Positions 16,519 through 24,137 of a stretch of 33,440 bases of DNA are shown here, piece after piece (positions within the stretch are counted from its first letter, which is position 1; the number at the start of each line of letters is the position of its first letter). The stretch lies in NCBI GenBank assembly GCA_031276175.1, contig JAISNP010000006.1, positions 1-33,440 on the forward strand, written 5' to 3'. A model generated the notes under the pieces. The model was given only the letters and a program-made list of their open reading frames with translations. It was not told where the DNA came from and did no database searches. This DNA comes from Tannerella sp. (lineage in GTDB: Bacteria > Bacteroidota > Bacteroidia > Bacteroidales > Tannerellaceae). Both the position numbers and the translations under genes were made by a program.

Positions 16519-16893
16519 ATGAAAATTTTAGGCAATATCATTTGGCTTATCTTCGGCGGCTTGCTGATCGCCGTCGAATATGTAATAGCAAGTTTCTTCC
16601 TCATGATTACCATCATCGGCATACCCTTCGGGATACAGACGCTCAAACTCGCGCTCCTGTCATTGTGGCCGTTCGGGAACAAAGTCGTCGAAACGGGAAG
16701 TTCCGGCGGCTGCCTCTCTATCGTGATGAATATCGTGTGGATCGTTATCGGCGGACTGGGTATAAGCTTGACGCATCTGTTCTTCGGCATCCTGCTATGC
16801 GTTACGGTCGTCGGCATCCCGTTCGGGAAACAGCATTTCAAGATGGCTGCGCTGGCATTAACCCCGTTCGGCAAAAGCGTCGTATCGGCATAA
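16519..16893 (+). CDS. yccF: YccF-domain inner-membrane protein
   Basis: Small membrane protein of 124 residues with two repeats of the YccF domain. Each repeat is a hydrophobic helix pair ending in a conserved IxIxGIPFG motif: MITIIGIPFGIQTLKLALLSLWPFG (about residues 30-54, shown by its core IIGIPFGIQ) and VTVVGIPFGKQHFKMA (about 94-109). The function of the family is unknown. It begins six bases after the M23 peptidase stop and is probably co-transcribed with it. The gene converges on ung with only 14 bases between them and no visible terminator. Confidence 0.9.
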   Translation: MKILGNIIWLIFGGLLIAVEYVIASFFLMITIIGIPFGIQTLKLALLSLWPFGNKVVETGSSGGCLSIVMNIVWIVIGGLGISLTHLFFGILLCVTVVGIPFGKQHFKMAALALTPFGKSVVSA

Positions 16894-16907
16894 GGCAAAC
16901 GCTCCGG

Positions 16908-17570
16908 TCACCAGTCAACCGGTTCCTGTCCGGCGGCAATCAGATAGTCGTTGGCCTGACTGAAATGCCTGTTTCCGAAAAATCCCCTGTGAGCCGAAAG
17001 CGGAGAAGGATGCGCCGACTTGAGTACCAGATTGCGCGATGCGTCTATGAAGCTGCCTTTTTTCTGCGCATATGCCCCCCAGAGCATGTAAACGATGTGC
17101 TTTCGTTCGGCGGCCAGCCTGTGGATGACTGCATCGGTGAAGGTTTCCCATCCCTTGTTCTGATGCGAGCCGGCCGCATGTGCACAGACGGTCAGCGTAG
17201 CGTTCAGCAACAGTACGCCTTGATCGGCCCAGCGCGTCAGGTCGCCGTTATGGGGGACAGGTTTTCCAAGGTCGGATTCGATTTCCTTGAAAATATTGAC
17301 AAGTGAAGGAGGAAACGGCACGCCCTCGCGTACCGAGAAGCACAGTCCGTGCGCTTGTCCGGGTTCGTGATAAGGATCTTGACCCAGCAAGACAACTTTT
17401 ACCCTGTCGAACGGGCAATGCCGAAATGCGTTGAAGATGAGATTTCCCGGAGGATATACCGTCGTCCGTCCGTACTCTTCGCGTATGAAATCCGTCAATT
17501 TCACAAAATATGCTTGCTCAAATTCGTCCGAGAGGCGTTCCTTCCAGCTTTGTTCGATTTTTACGTCCAT
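16908..17570 (-). CDS. ung: Uracil-DNA glycosylase
   Basis: Family 1 enzyme of 220 residues that removes uracil from DNA, starting base-excision repair. The water-activating motif GQDPYH holds Asp65. The leucine-loop motif HPSPLSAHRGFFG begins with His187. The uracil-binding LLNATLTV is also present. The start at 17570 (MDVKIEQSWKERL) matches the family, and a longer open frame that runs back through the promoter and the tRNA gene on the other strand is not real. The -7 element at 17603-17596 lies 25 bases upstream. Confidence 0.96.
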   Translation of the reverse strand: MDVKIEQSWKERLSDEFEQAYFVKLTDFIREEYGRTTVYPPGNLIFNAFRHCPFDRVKVVLLGQDPYHEPGQAHGLCFSVREGVPFPPSLVNIFKEIESDLGKPVPHNGDLTRWADQGVLLLNATLTVCAHAAGSHQNKGWETFTDAVIHRLAAERKHIVYMLWGAYAQKKGSFIDASRNLVLKSAHPSPLSAHRGFFGNRHFSQANDYLIAAGQEPVDW

Positions 17571-17595
17571 GGCGTCATCATTTATTTTCGAAGCG

Positions 17596-17603
17596 CAAAT
17601 GTA
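17596..17603 (-). promoter_or_regulatory. ung promoter, -7 element
   Basis: On the minus strand TACATTTG fits TAnnTTTG, 25 bases before the ung ATG. No TTG box at standard spacing. Confidence 0.5.
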
Positions 17604-17661
17604 TAAAAAACATGCGGATCGGATGTGCCGGCGGTAGAGGAAAAATATTGTGCGCGTATTA

Positions 17662-17694
17662 TTGTCCGTGTTCGGAGAATTATGCTTACTTTTG
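17662..17694 (+). promoter_or_regulatory. tRNA-Arg promoter
   Basis: TTG (17662-17664), 22 bases, TACTTTTG (17687-17694). The tRNA begins 11 bases further on. Confidence 0.6.
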
Positions 17695-17705
17695 CGACAC
17701 TTTTC

Positions 17706-17778
17706 GGCCCCGTAGTTTAGTGAATAGAACGTCAGATTCCGGTTCTGAAGGTCACAGGTTTGAGTCCTGTCGGGGTCA
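17706..17778 (+). tRNA. tRNA-Arg (anticodon CCG)
   Basis: A 73-nt cloverleaf can be folded by hand. Acceptor GGCCCCG pairs with CGGGGTC (one G-U). Anticodon stem TCAGA pairs with TCTGA around the seven-base loop TTCCGGT, giving anticodon CCG (reads CGG). T stem ACAGG pairs with CCTGT around TTTGAGT. The discriminator base is A. The CCA end is not encoded. Its own promoter lies upstream. Confidence 0.93.
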
Positions 17779-17846
17779 CAAGCTGAAAAAGAACGTATCG
17801 GGCACATCCAAAGCGCGGGCAAAGCGGCGGAATGGCCGCGGATACA

Positions 17847-17890
17847 AAAAATAAATCCTGCAGGGACGACACGTCGTTCATGCAGGATTT
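17847..17890 (-). terminator. Intrinsic terminator after sodA, possibly bidirectional
   Basis: A perfect 10-bp stem, AAATCCTGCA (17853-17862) with TGCAGGATTT (17881-17890), contains an inner ACGAC/GTCGT pairing. On the minus strand it is followed by TTATTTTTT. On the plus strand a weaker T-rich tail could also serve the tRNA transcript. Confidence 0.75.
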
Positions 17891-17930
17891 CGATTTTAAA
17901 AATGTGCCTGTGCCACGCATCCGCAGATGC

Positions 17931-18569
17931 TTACTGCGCGAACAGTTCGCTCACTTTCTCCCAGTTCACTATATCCCAGAAAGCATCCACATATCCGCCT
18001 CTGTTCGACCGGTATTTGAGGTAATACGCATGTTCCCAAACGTCGAGCGTCAGGATTGGTTTCCCTTTGACCGTTGCATCATCCATCAGCGGATTGTCCT
18101 GATTCGGCGTGGAAGTCACTTTTAGTTTGCCGTCCGAAACGACAAGCCATGCCCAGCCCGAACCGAAACGGCCGAGAGCGGCTTTTTTAAATTCTGCCTT
18201 GAAGTTATCCATAGACCCGAAGGTTTGCACGATAGCATTTTCGAGCGCGGGAGACGGTTCGGTGGGTTTCGGCGTCAGGATTTGCCAGAAAAGCGAATGA
18301 TTGAAATGTCCGCCGCCATTGTTACGAATGGCTGTACGGACATCTTCGGGGAGTGCGGAGGTATTGCTTATAAGAAATTCCAACGATTTCTCCTTCAGTT
18401 CGGGATGTTTCCCGACGGCATCATTCAGATTGTTTACATACGTTTGATGATGCTTTTCGTAATGAATCTGCATGGTGGCGGCGTCGATTGACGACGGGAA
18501 TGCGTCATACGAGTACGGCAGCACGGGTAAAGTAAATGCTGCCAGAAAAATAATTTCATTCATTGTCAT
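17931..18569 (-). CDS. sodA: Superoxide dismutase, Mn-type signature
   Basis: Iron/manganese superoxide dismutase of 212 residues if started at 18569. Metal ligands by alignment to the family are His36 (QIHYEKH), His91 (HSLFW), Asp176 and His180 (DVWEHAYY). The second-sphere residues are of the manganese kind: Gly87 in NNGGGHFNH and Gln157 in TPNQDNPL. Iron enzymes have the glutamine in the first position instead. Metal use may still be cambialistic. The N terminus has about ten more residues than usual before [10 protein letters not shown], and a second ATG lies at 18563. The -7 element at 18607-18600 rules out the longer frame starting at 18626. No signal peptide is convincing. Confidence 0.92.
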   Translation of the reverse strand: MTMNEIIFLAAFTLPVLPYSYDAFPSSIDAATMQIHYEKHHQTYVNNLNDAVGKHPELKEKSLEFLISNTSALPEDVRTAIRNNGGGHFNHSLFWQILTPKPTEPSPALENAIVQTFGSMDNFKAEFKKAALGRFGSGWAWLVVSDGKLKVTSTPNQDNPLMDDATVKGKPILTLDVWEHAYYLKYRSNRGGYVDAFWDIVNWEKVSELFAQ

Positions 18570-18599
18570 TGTGATCTGTTTTTTATTTATTATTCGGGA

Positions 18600-18607
18600 C
18601 AAATATA
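18600..18607 (-). promoter_or_regulatory. sodA promoter, -7 element
   Basis: On the minus strand TATATTTG matches TAnnTTTG, about 30 bases before the chosen start. A TTTG lies 16 bases upstream, shorter than the usual 19-21. Confidence 0.55.
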
Positions 18608-18644
18608 TACCTTTTGTTTTGAACAAAAATACGGTTCAGCATAT

Positions 18645-20972
18645 TTAACGTAGCCGGTTTATTTCGTCGCCGGCAGCGCTTTGCCCTTTGTATTTCTTTG
18701 AGAAATTATTGAAGCGGTACGCAATGCGGACTGCGACGCTGCGCCTGTCCTGATTTTCATGCTGGCCGAAACGGATGTTGCCGTACTCGCCCGTGTATAT
18801 GCTGACGTCACGACCGAAAATGTCGTTGAACTGCACGTTTACGCGCAATGCGTCGTTCAAGAACGATTTCGACAGGTTTGCATTACACGTATGGACGGGT
18901 TTGAAGGTATATATTTGCACGCTGCCGGCGCTCTGATACTGATATTCGAGATTCAGGAAGATGCCGGCAGGCAGGTACAGGGCATTGTTTATCCGAAATA
19001 TGTACATCGGTTTGTCAACCGTAGCCTGCTGCCCCTGCACGTCGACCTGCTGTATGTTTTTCCTGAACATGCCGGTCAGAGACGGTTCGTAGAATCCCAT
19101 CCTGTGCTGAAGGCCGACCGTGGCGTTCAACTGCTGCTGACGGTCGAAGTTCTGCCACGAATATATCAGTGTGGAGGCGTTATTTCCCTGATTGTGGAAG
19201 AAGGAACCGATGTAATTGCGATTGTACGTATAGCCCAGCGACAGCAGGACGAACCGGTACGACGCCGAGTATTGCACCCTGTGCGACATTTGAGGCCGCA
19301 ATTTCGGGTTGCCGGCCTGATACATGAAGCGGTTCATATACGTCGTATAGTTGCTCAACATATTGAAATTGGGACGGACGGTCGTAATACGGTATGCCAG
19401 CGACTGATGGAGCGACTGGTGGGTATACGCAAAGTTGACGCTCGGAAACCAGTCGTTATAGCTTTTATCCATGTTGTTTTCCGGTTTCAAAACGTCGCGG
19501 TAGGCATAGTGCATGTTTTCGTAGCGCAGCCCTGCGTTTGCGGAGAAAGCGCCGGCCTTGTATGAATACATTATATAGCCCGCACGCTTGGATTCGGTCG
19601 ACGCGGTGTGGGAATCGTCGGCAATGCCGCCCGTGTAGACGAGCGAATTGTCGCCGTCGACCAGATTCCAGTCGAATCCGACGGTGAGAAGCTGCGCCGG
19701 ATTGAGCGTATAATTCAGCCTCGGACTGATTGCATATACGGAAAAATCCGACCGGCTGTTGTTCAGGACATATTCCGTTCCGTATTCTTCCGACACTTCC
19801 TCCGATTGCTGCTTTCTGTTTTTGTTCGACCGCACGTAATCGGCATATACATCCAGTTCCGCCTTTTGCGCGAGAGATTTTATGTAATACGCATTTACGT
19901 GATGCTCGGAATCATTGTTTCGCAACGTCATTTCGCCTTTCAGCACGGCGGGGAGAGCGTTGCCGGCACGAATACTGCTTTCGTAGGGAGAACGATCGTA
20001 AATCGCGTCGCGGACGCCGTCGTATTTCACCCCTATCGAGTGCGCATCGCCAAGCGCATAATCGGCGCCGAGCGAAAAAGTGTATTCCTTGTATATATGG
20101 CGTTCGGAAACTACGGACGAGCGTTGGCGCCACAACGTATCGGGCGTATAAATCTCCGCCTCCATCTGCTGAACGGACTTACGGCGCGAATCGTCGTAAC
20201 CGAACGAGGCAAAGAGGTTCAGACCCGAATGGTTGTAATTCACCTTCACCGCCTCCAGGTGGTTCGGACGATGGTTTTGCTTCCATTCCCCGTCCGTTTG
20301 CAACGACCATCCGTTCGGTTTGCGTACCGTGGTGATGAGCAACACCGCCCCGGCGGATGCGTCGTATCTGCTGCCGGGGTTTGTGTCGAGTTCTACGGAC
20401 TTAATGTCCTTCACGGACAGTTGACGCACCTCGTTATCGGATTGTATCTTCCGGCCGTTGATGTAAATATCGGGCTTTCCGCCGACAAAAGACGTCAATT
20501 CACCCTGACTGAGCGTCATTCCCGGTATTTTGCGCAAAACGTCCGTAATATCCGTTTCGTAGCTCAGCGCCGTATTTTCGACCGGCACCGTAATGCTGCT
20601 TCCGCTCACCTGAAAGCGTCGGCGGCGACCGGTTACGACTACCTCGTCGATGGCGGTCGACAAATCTTTCAGCACAATCGTATCCGGCAGCGCCGAACCG
20701 GAAGGCACGGAGAGCGGCCGAACATAAGTTTCCAACCCAAGGAAAGACACATTCAGCTCATAATCGCCGACGGACAGTCCGCCGACCACATAATAGCCCG
20801 CCGTATCGGTAATTGCGCCCATAATCAAACGGTCGTTTTGCCTGACGACGACTGTGGCGCCTGAGAGCGGTTCGGCCTGTTCGTCGGCAACGACGCCTTT
20901 TATCGCATACTTTCCGTTTTGCGCAGCCGGCAAAAACGGTAAAAACAACAGCGCTGCCGCACTTAAAAACAT
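18645..20972 (-). CDS. TonB-dependent receptor / outer-membrane beta-barrel family protein
   Basis: Outer-membrane protein of 775 residues. A signal peptide (about 1-17, ending FLPAAQ) is followed by a carboxypeptidase-regulatory-like domain (about 22-100; GVVADEQAEPLSGATVVVRQ). A TonB-plug-like domain comes next (DVLRKIPGMTLSQGELTSFV, with IYINGRKI and AGAVLLITTV), then a large barrel. This is the layout of the 'outer membrane beta-barrel family' receptors of Bacteroidetes, distinct from SusC. The last predicted strand is followed by about 20 polar residues (SKKYKGQSAAGDEINRLR), so the usual aromatic C terminus is missing. The substrate is unknown. It is monocistronic by its own promoter and by the opposite-function neighbours. 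Confidence 0.88.
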   Translation of the reverse strand: MFLSAAALLFLPFLPAAQNGKYAIKGVVADEQAEPLSGATVVVRQNDRLIMGAITDTAGYYVVGGLSVGDYELNVSFLGLETYVRPLSVPSGSALPDTIVLKDLSTAIDEVVVTGRRRRFQVSGSSITVPVENTALSYETDITDVLRKIPGMTLSQGELTSFVGGKPDIYINGRKIQSDNEVRQLSVKDIKSVELDTNPGSRYDASAGAVLLITTVRKPNGWSLQTDGEWKQNHRPNHLEAVKVNYNHSGLNLFASFGYDDSRRKSVQQMEAEIYTPDTLWRQRSSVVSERHIYKEYTFSLGADYALGDAHSIGVKYDGVRDAIYDRSPYESSIRAGNALPAVLKGEMTLRNNDSEHHVNAYYIKSLAQKAELDVYADYVRSNKNRKQQSEEVSEEYGTEYVLNNSRSDFSVYAISPRLNYTLNPAQLLTVGFDWNLVDGDNSLVYTGGIADDSHTASTESKRAGYIMYSYKAGAFSANAGLRYENMHYAYRDVLKPENNMDKSYNDWFPSVNFAYTHQSLHQSLAYRITTVRPNFNMLSNYTTYMNRFMYQAGNPKLRPQMSHRVQYSASYRFVLLSLGYTYNRNYIGSFFHNQGNNASTLIYSWQNFDRQQQLNATVGLQHRMGFYEPSLTGMFRKNIQQVDVQGQQATVDKPMYIFRINNALYLPAGIFLNLEYQYQSAGSVQIYTFKPVHTCNANLSKSFLNDALRVNVQFNDIFGRDVSIYTGEYGNIRFGQHENQDRRSVAVRIAYRFNNFSKKYKGQSAAGDEINRLR

Positions 20973-21154
20973 CTTTTTTATATCCGGAATAATTTTATGT
21001 GATTAATTAAAACAAGTTGCAAAGGTAGCAATAAGTAATCATATATCGTTTTTTTTTGTCTATTTTTCAAAAAACACCGATTCCGGGCGAATATTATTCA
21101 CCTCAACAAGCTTTTCATTTACTCCGGCAGTCGGATTACGAATGGTTGCAGCCG
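20973..21154. other. Upstream region of the TonB-type receptor
   Basis: A gene-free stretch with the receptor promoter at 21020-21027 and a T9 tract near 21050. The part next to the array (21100-21150, minus strand) contains GACTGCCGG and AAGCTT blocks reminiscent of the interspersed element at 3671-3690, but too little matches to call a copy. Confidence 0.4.
21020..21027 (-). promoter_or_regulatory. Promoter of the TonB-type receptor, -7 element
   Basis: On the minus strand TACCTTTG, a strong TAnnTTTG match, 47 bases before the ATG. No clear upstream box. Confidence 0.55.
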
Positions 21155-21406
21155 AAAAAAGGATTCCCGCAAACGAAAAAAGGGATCCCTTAAATAAAAA
21201 AAGGGATCCCGCAAACATAAAAAGGATTCCCGCAAACCAAAAAATGATTCCCGCAAATAAAAAAAGGGATCCCGCAAACATAAAAATGAAGCCCGCAAAT
21301 AAAAAAAGGGAACCCTCAAATAAAAAAAGGGAACCCTCAAACGTCTTAAGGAATCCCTGAAATAAAAAAAGGGATTCCTCAAATGAAATGAGGAATCCCT
21401 TAGCGT
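21155..21406. repeat. 21-bp-period palindromic array 3 (12 units)
   Basis: Twelve units start at 21155 and every 21 bases to 21386. A typical unit is AAAAAAGGGATCCCGCAAACA. The core is GGGATCCC or a variant (GGATTCCC, GGGAACCC); unit 2 extends to AAGGGATCCCTT. Read on the minus strand each unit is a GC-rich palindrome followed by a T6 run, so each resembles a tiny terminator. The last two units form the actual terminator of the lipoprotein gene. Confidence 0.9.
21364..21401 (-). terminator. Intrinsic terminator of the sigma-factor operon
   Basis: A perfect 13-bp stem, AAGGGATTCCTCA (21369-21381) with its complement TGAGGAATCCCTT (21389-21401), and a 7-base loop. On the minus strand it is followed by T7. 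It lies 16 bases past the lipoprotein stop and is built from the last two units of the repeat array. Confidence 0.85.
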
Positions 21407-21416
21407 CATACCGGAA

Positions 21417-22229
21417 TTACTTGCCGGCCGAACCGGCAGCTGTTTCGGGAATAATCATCGCCGTGCCGAGTTCTGTTTTATCCGTTTTGCTCCAAACCAC
21501 AGTTCCGTCTTCATTGATGGAGGAAACATAGTTGAATCGAATGGCCACCACGTCTTTTCCCCTGCTCTTTTCCTGCAGCGCGGCGCCTTCGATGAACGCA
21601 GTCATGTCGTATGCGCACGATTCGTGCCTTTCTTCCGAGGTTTTGGTACCCGGAATCCTTACCACGGCACGCAGATAGACGTCGTAGATGTTTTCGCCGT
21701 TTTCGGTTTTATACGGATTCTCTCTGTCGTACGAAAGCATCCAGTTTGTCTTCTGATCTTCGGGGCTTTTAATTTGGTGGATAAGGAAAATGATGCCCTT
21801 CACGTATCCGCCGATTTCCGCACGCGGGTCGATAACAGGCGTTTCGTCGGGCAGGGCAACCGACGACGTGTCGGCGACAGACGACATGTGATAGCGATCT
21901 ACCTCCGTTTTATCCATGACGGTTACCGTATAGTAACCGTTTGCAGCCACCGCATTGCTTGCGTTCTCCGGCAGTTCGTAGTCCAGTTCGTAATAGATAT
22001 AGCAGCACGTGCCTTCTTCCATGTTGGCAAATGCGGGAGAATAGACGGCTTCGTAGGCCGATACGTCCAGCACGTTTTTAAAACTCTTCAGGTCAAGGCG
22101 CACAACGCCTGCCGTCTGCTGCCTGACCGAGTTGCCTCCGCCTTCGAGGCAGGACGACAACGTAACCGCGGCGGCAACAATCGCTGCGGAACAAAATAAT
22201 TTCCGGTTATTAAATACATTCTTTTTCAT
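21417..22229 (-). CDS. Lipoprotein of unknown function, third gene of the ECF-sigma operon
   Basis: A 270-residue protein with a lipoprotein signal: MKKNVFNNRKLFCSAAIVAA leads to the lipobox LSSC (Cys27). The mature part is rich in beta-strand-like sequence (CCYIYYELDYELPE, YYTVTVMDKTEVDRY, IYDVYLRAVVRIPG) and has two adjacent cysteines near residue 75. I do not recognise a domain. It starts 30 bases after the anti-sigma/beta-barrel gene and ends at a strong terminator, so it is the last gene of that operon. It could be a surface or periplasmic sensor component or a target of the sigma factor, but this is only inferred from position. Confidence 0.8.
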   Translation of the reverse strand: MKKNVFNNRKLFCSAAIVAAAVTLSSCLEGGGNSVRQQTAGVVRLDLKSFKNVLDVSAYEAVYSPAFANMEEGTCCYIYYELDYELPENASNAVAANGYYTVTVMDKTEVDRYHMSSVADTSSVALPDETPVIDPRAEIGGYVKGIIFLIHQIKSPEDQKTNWMLSYDRENPYKTENGENIYDVYLRAVVRIPGTKTSEERHESCAYDMTAFIEGAALQEKSRGKDVVAIRFNYVSSINEDGTVVWSKTDKTELGTAMIIPETAAGSAGK

Positions 22230-22259
22230 TCTATCATAAGTTTAATAAGTAATATCATT

Positions 22260-23474
22260 TTAGAAACCAAAGCGGATTCCCGCCTGCAAAGATAACTGAA
22301 AAGGATTATCCGTGCGAACGGTTTCGATGGAACTTTTGGTTTTAAAATAGTAATCGGCCCCGCCCTCAATATATGCGTTCATGAAATGAAGGAGCGGATA
22401 GTTGACGCCGGCGCGTCCGTTCACCGAGAACTGGGTTTCCTTCATCCGGACGGTTTCCGTATTCGTTCGGACAAACAGGCCGGAATTGTCGTAATATTTC
22501 GTGTGGATATTCCCGCCGATATTCCATTCGGCCGTTCCGCCGAACGAGGCGTAAAAACGGAAACGTTTCCACTCGCCGATTTTATAACCGAGTCCAAGCG
22601 GGATTCCTGCAAAATGCAGCCGCTGCGTCGCCTCTCCGCTGTATATCGACAGCACGTCCCAGCGGGATACGAGCAACGAATAAGAAATGCCGCTCTGCAA
22701 CGTCCAGCGATCGTTCAAAGCATATCCCGCCCCGATGCCGAACGAGATGGGGCGCCGGTGCGAAACGTTTTGTTTTATTTCGGTAAATTCCCTCACTTCG
22801 CTCAATGCAAGCACGTGCCCGAAATCGGCATTGAGGCTGCCCATATCGCTTTCCATCGGATAAACGAGGTGTGCGCCCGCGCCGGTGTTTCCGACCGACA
22901 TGCTCCCTCCTCCGGCGCCGAAGCTCCATCGCTTGCGTCGTATGGGGGGCGCAGCATCGGCCAGTACAGGCTCGTCGACGGGAAGGACGATATTGTCCGG
23001 CCTGTTGCCGGCGTTTTCTTCCGCATTTTCGGCAGGGGGCGGATCTTTGCGCATATCCGGCAGAGCGGCAACCGGCGCCTCGCCGGACACGGGCGTTACC
23101 TCCGTATCTGCCGTCCACTCCTCAATCGCGACGGGGGGAGGGACGGCGGCCGGTTTGGGAACAGCCGGGGGGGGGAGGATGTTTTTCGCTTCGCCTTTCG
23201 ACTCGTTTTTCGGTTCGTCTTTCGGCGACGACTTCGCAATCAGAGGAACGGAGCCGTCGGGAATCGCCCTGCGGGAAAAGAAATAATACCCTCCCGCCGA
23301 CAGCACGGCCAACACGGCGATCGCGGCGGCATAACGCCAAAACGCCGGCAAGACGGTTTTGCGCTTCCCATGCAGCCGCGCCGCAACGGCCTCCCAGTCT
23401 TCGGGAGCGGGTTCCGGGTCGAAACATTCCGCCTTTGTGCGGATCGCGTCGTCCCACTTGTCTCTTTTTTCCAT
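22260..23474 (-). CDS. Anti-sigma-like membrane protein with C-terminal outer-membrane-type beta-barrel domain
   Basis: About 404 residues from the ATG at 23474; an ATG four codons earlier (23486) is also possible. The N terminus (MEKRDKWDDAIRTKAECF; then PEDWEAVAARL) is cytoplasmic and resembles the short anti-sigma segment found in this group. One membrane helix follows (about 46-66, FWRYAAAIAVLAVLSAGGYYF). A long Pro/Ala/Glu-rich linker (about 75-175) leads to a C-terminal domain of amphipathic strands ending LSLQAGIRFGF, as in outer-membrane beta-barrel domains. The protein could therefore span inner membrane to outer membrane and pass an envelope signal to the sigma factor encoded just upstream. 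That mechanism is inferred. Confidence 0.78.
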   Translation of the reverse strand: MEKRDKWDDAIRTKAECFDPEPAPEDWEAVAARLHGKRKTVLPAFWRYAAAIAVLAVLSAGGYYFFSRRAIPDGSVPLIAKSSPKDEPKNESKGEAKNILPPPAVPKPAAVPPPVAIEEWTADTEVTPVSGEAPVAALPDMRKDPPPAENAEENAGNRPDNIVLPVDEPVLADAAPPIRRKRWSFGAGGGSMSVGNTGAGAHLVYPMESDMGSLNADFGHVLALSEVREFTEIKQNVSHRRPISFGIGAGYALNDRWTLQSGISYSLLVSRWDVLSIYSGEATQRLHFAGIPLGLGYKIGEWKRFRFYASFGGTAEWNIGGNIHTKYYDNSGLFVRTNTETVRMKETQFSVNGRAGVNYPLLHFMNAYIEGGADYYFKTKSSIETVRTDNPFQLSLQAGIRFGF

Positions 23475-23502
23475 ATCGTATCGCATCTTTTCTTTTATCG
23501 TT

Positions 23503-24045
23503 TCAATAATCCGTATAATATCCGGCGTTTTTTATCTGTTCCTGCAACCACCTGCGCGCCCTTACGTATTGCGAGCGCGATGTGCTCTCGGTAATATCCA
23601 GCGCTTCGGCAATCTCCCTGTGCGAATATCCTTCTACGGTATACATGTTGAAGACCGTCCTGAAGCCGACGGGGAGTTTTCCGATTATGTCCATCAATTC
23701 CTTAACGGCCATTTTAGAGATGGCCGATTCGCTGTCGTCCTGTACACCGTCTGCCGTCGAGATGTCTTCATATCTGTGCAATACATTCGTCCGGCGCAGG
23801 TATCCCAGCGCTTCGTTCACGAAAATCGTACGCATCCACGCTTCCAGCGACCCTGTCCCTGCGAAAGAAGCCAGTGAATTGAAAACTTTGACAAAACCGT
23901 CCTGAAGCAAATCGCGTGCGACTTCCCTGTCGTTGACGTATCGCATACATATTCCCAGCATTTTACGGGAGTAAGTATCGTACAACGTGCGCTGGGCTTT
24001 TCTGTCGCCGTTCAGGCAGCCTGCTATCAGTTGTGTTTCATTCAT
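23503..24045 (-). CDS. ECF RNA polymerase sigma-70 factor
   Basis: Sigma factor of 180 residues. Region 2 spans about residues 22-90 (LYDTYSRKMLGICMRYVNDREVARDLLQDGFVKVF, with the core-binding and -10-recognition parts). Region 4 spans about 120-175, with the helix-turn-helix YSHREIAEALDITESTSRSQ. It matches the Bacteroidetes ECF group that opens sigma/anti-sigma operons. The anti-sigma-like gene starts about 28 bases after its stop and a lipoprotein gene follows. Autoregulation is usual for such operons, but no repeat of a promoter motif is visible to confirm it. No TAnnTTTG box precedes it, which fits use of an alternative promoter. Confidence 0.94.
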   Translation of the reverse strand: MNETQLIAGCLNGDRKAQRTLYDTYSRKMLGICMRYVNDREVARDLLQDGFVKVFNSLASFAGTGSLEAWMRTIFVNEALGYLRRTNVLHRYEDISTADGVQDDSESAISKMAVKELMDIIGKLPVGFRTVFNMYTVEGYSHREIAEALDITESTSRSQYVRARRWLQEQIKNAGYYTDY

Positions 24046-24137
24046 CGTCCTGTCTTAAGTATACCGCGCGGTTGCATATGCCATAGATGATGCGAAATGC
24101 TTCCGTAATGCTGCATTTGACGCACAGCAAAATTTAT

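Noticed and set aside
17571-17822. Longer start for ung at 17822
   Set aside because: The extension overlaps the tRNA gene and both promoters, and the usual family N terminus begins at 17570.
18570-18626. Longer start for sodA at 18626
   Set aside because: It would place the start codon upstream of the TATATTTG promoter element at 18607-18600.
3815-21406. CRISPR arrays as an explanation for the tandem repeats
   Set aside because: Units are contiguous 21-mers without unique spacers, and no cas genes are in the window.
21060-21409. Phenylalanine/leucine-rich minus-strand and lysine/asparagine-rich plus-strand frames over array 3
   Set aside because: Several overlapping frames are open on both strands, as expected for a 21-bp repeat, and none has a start signal.
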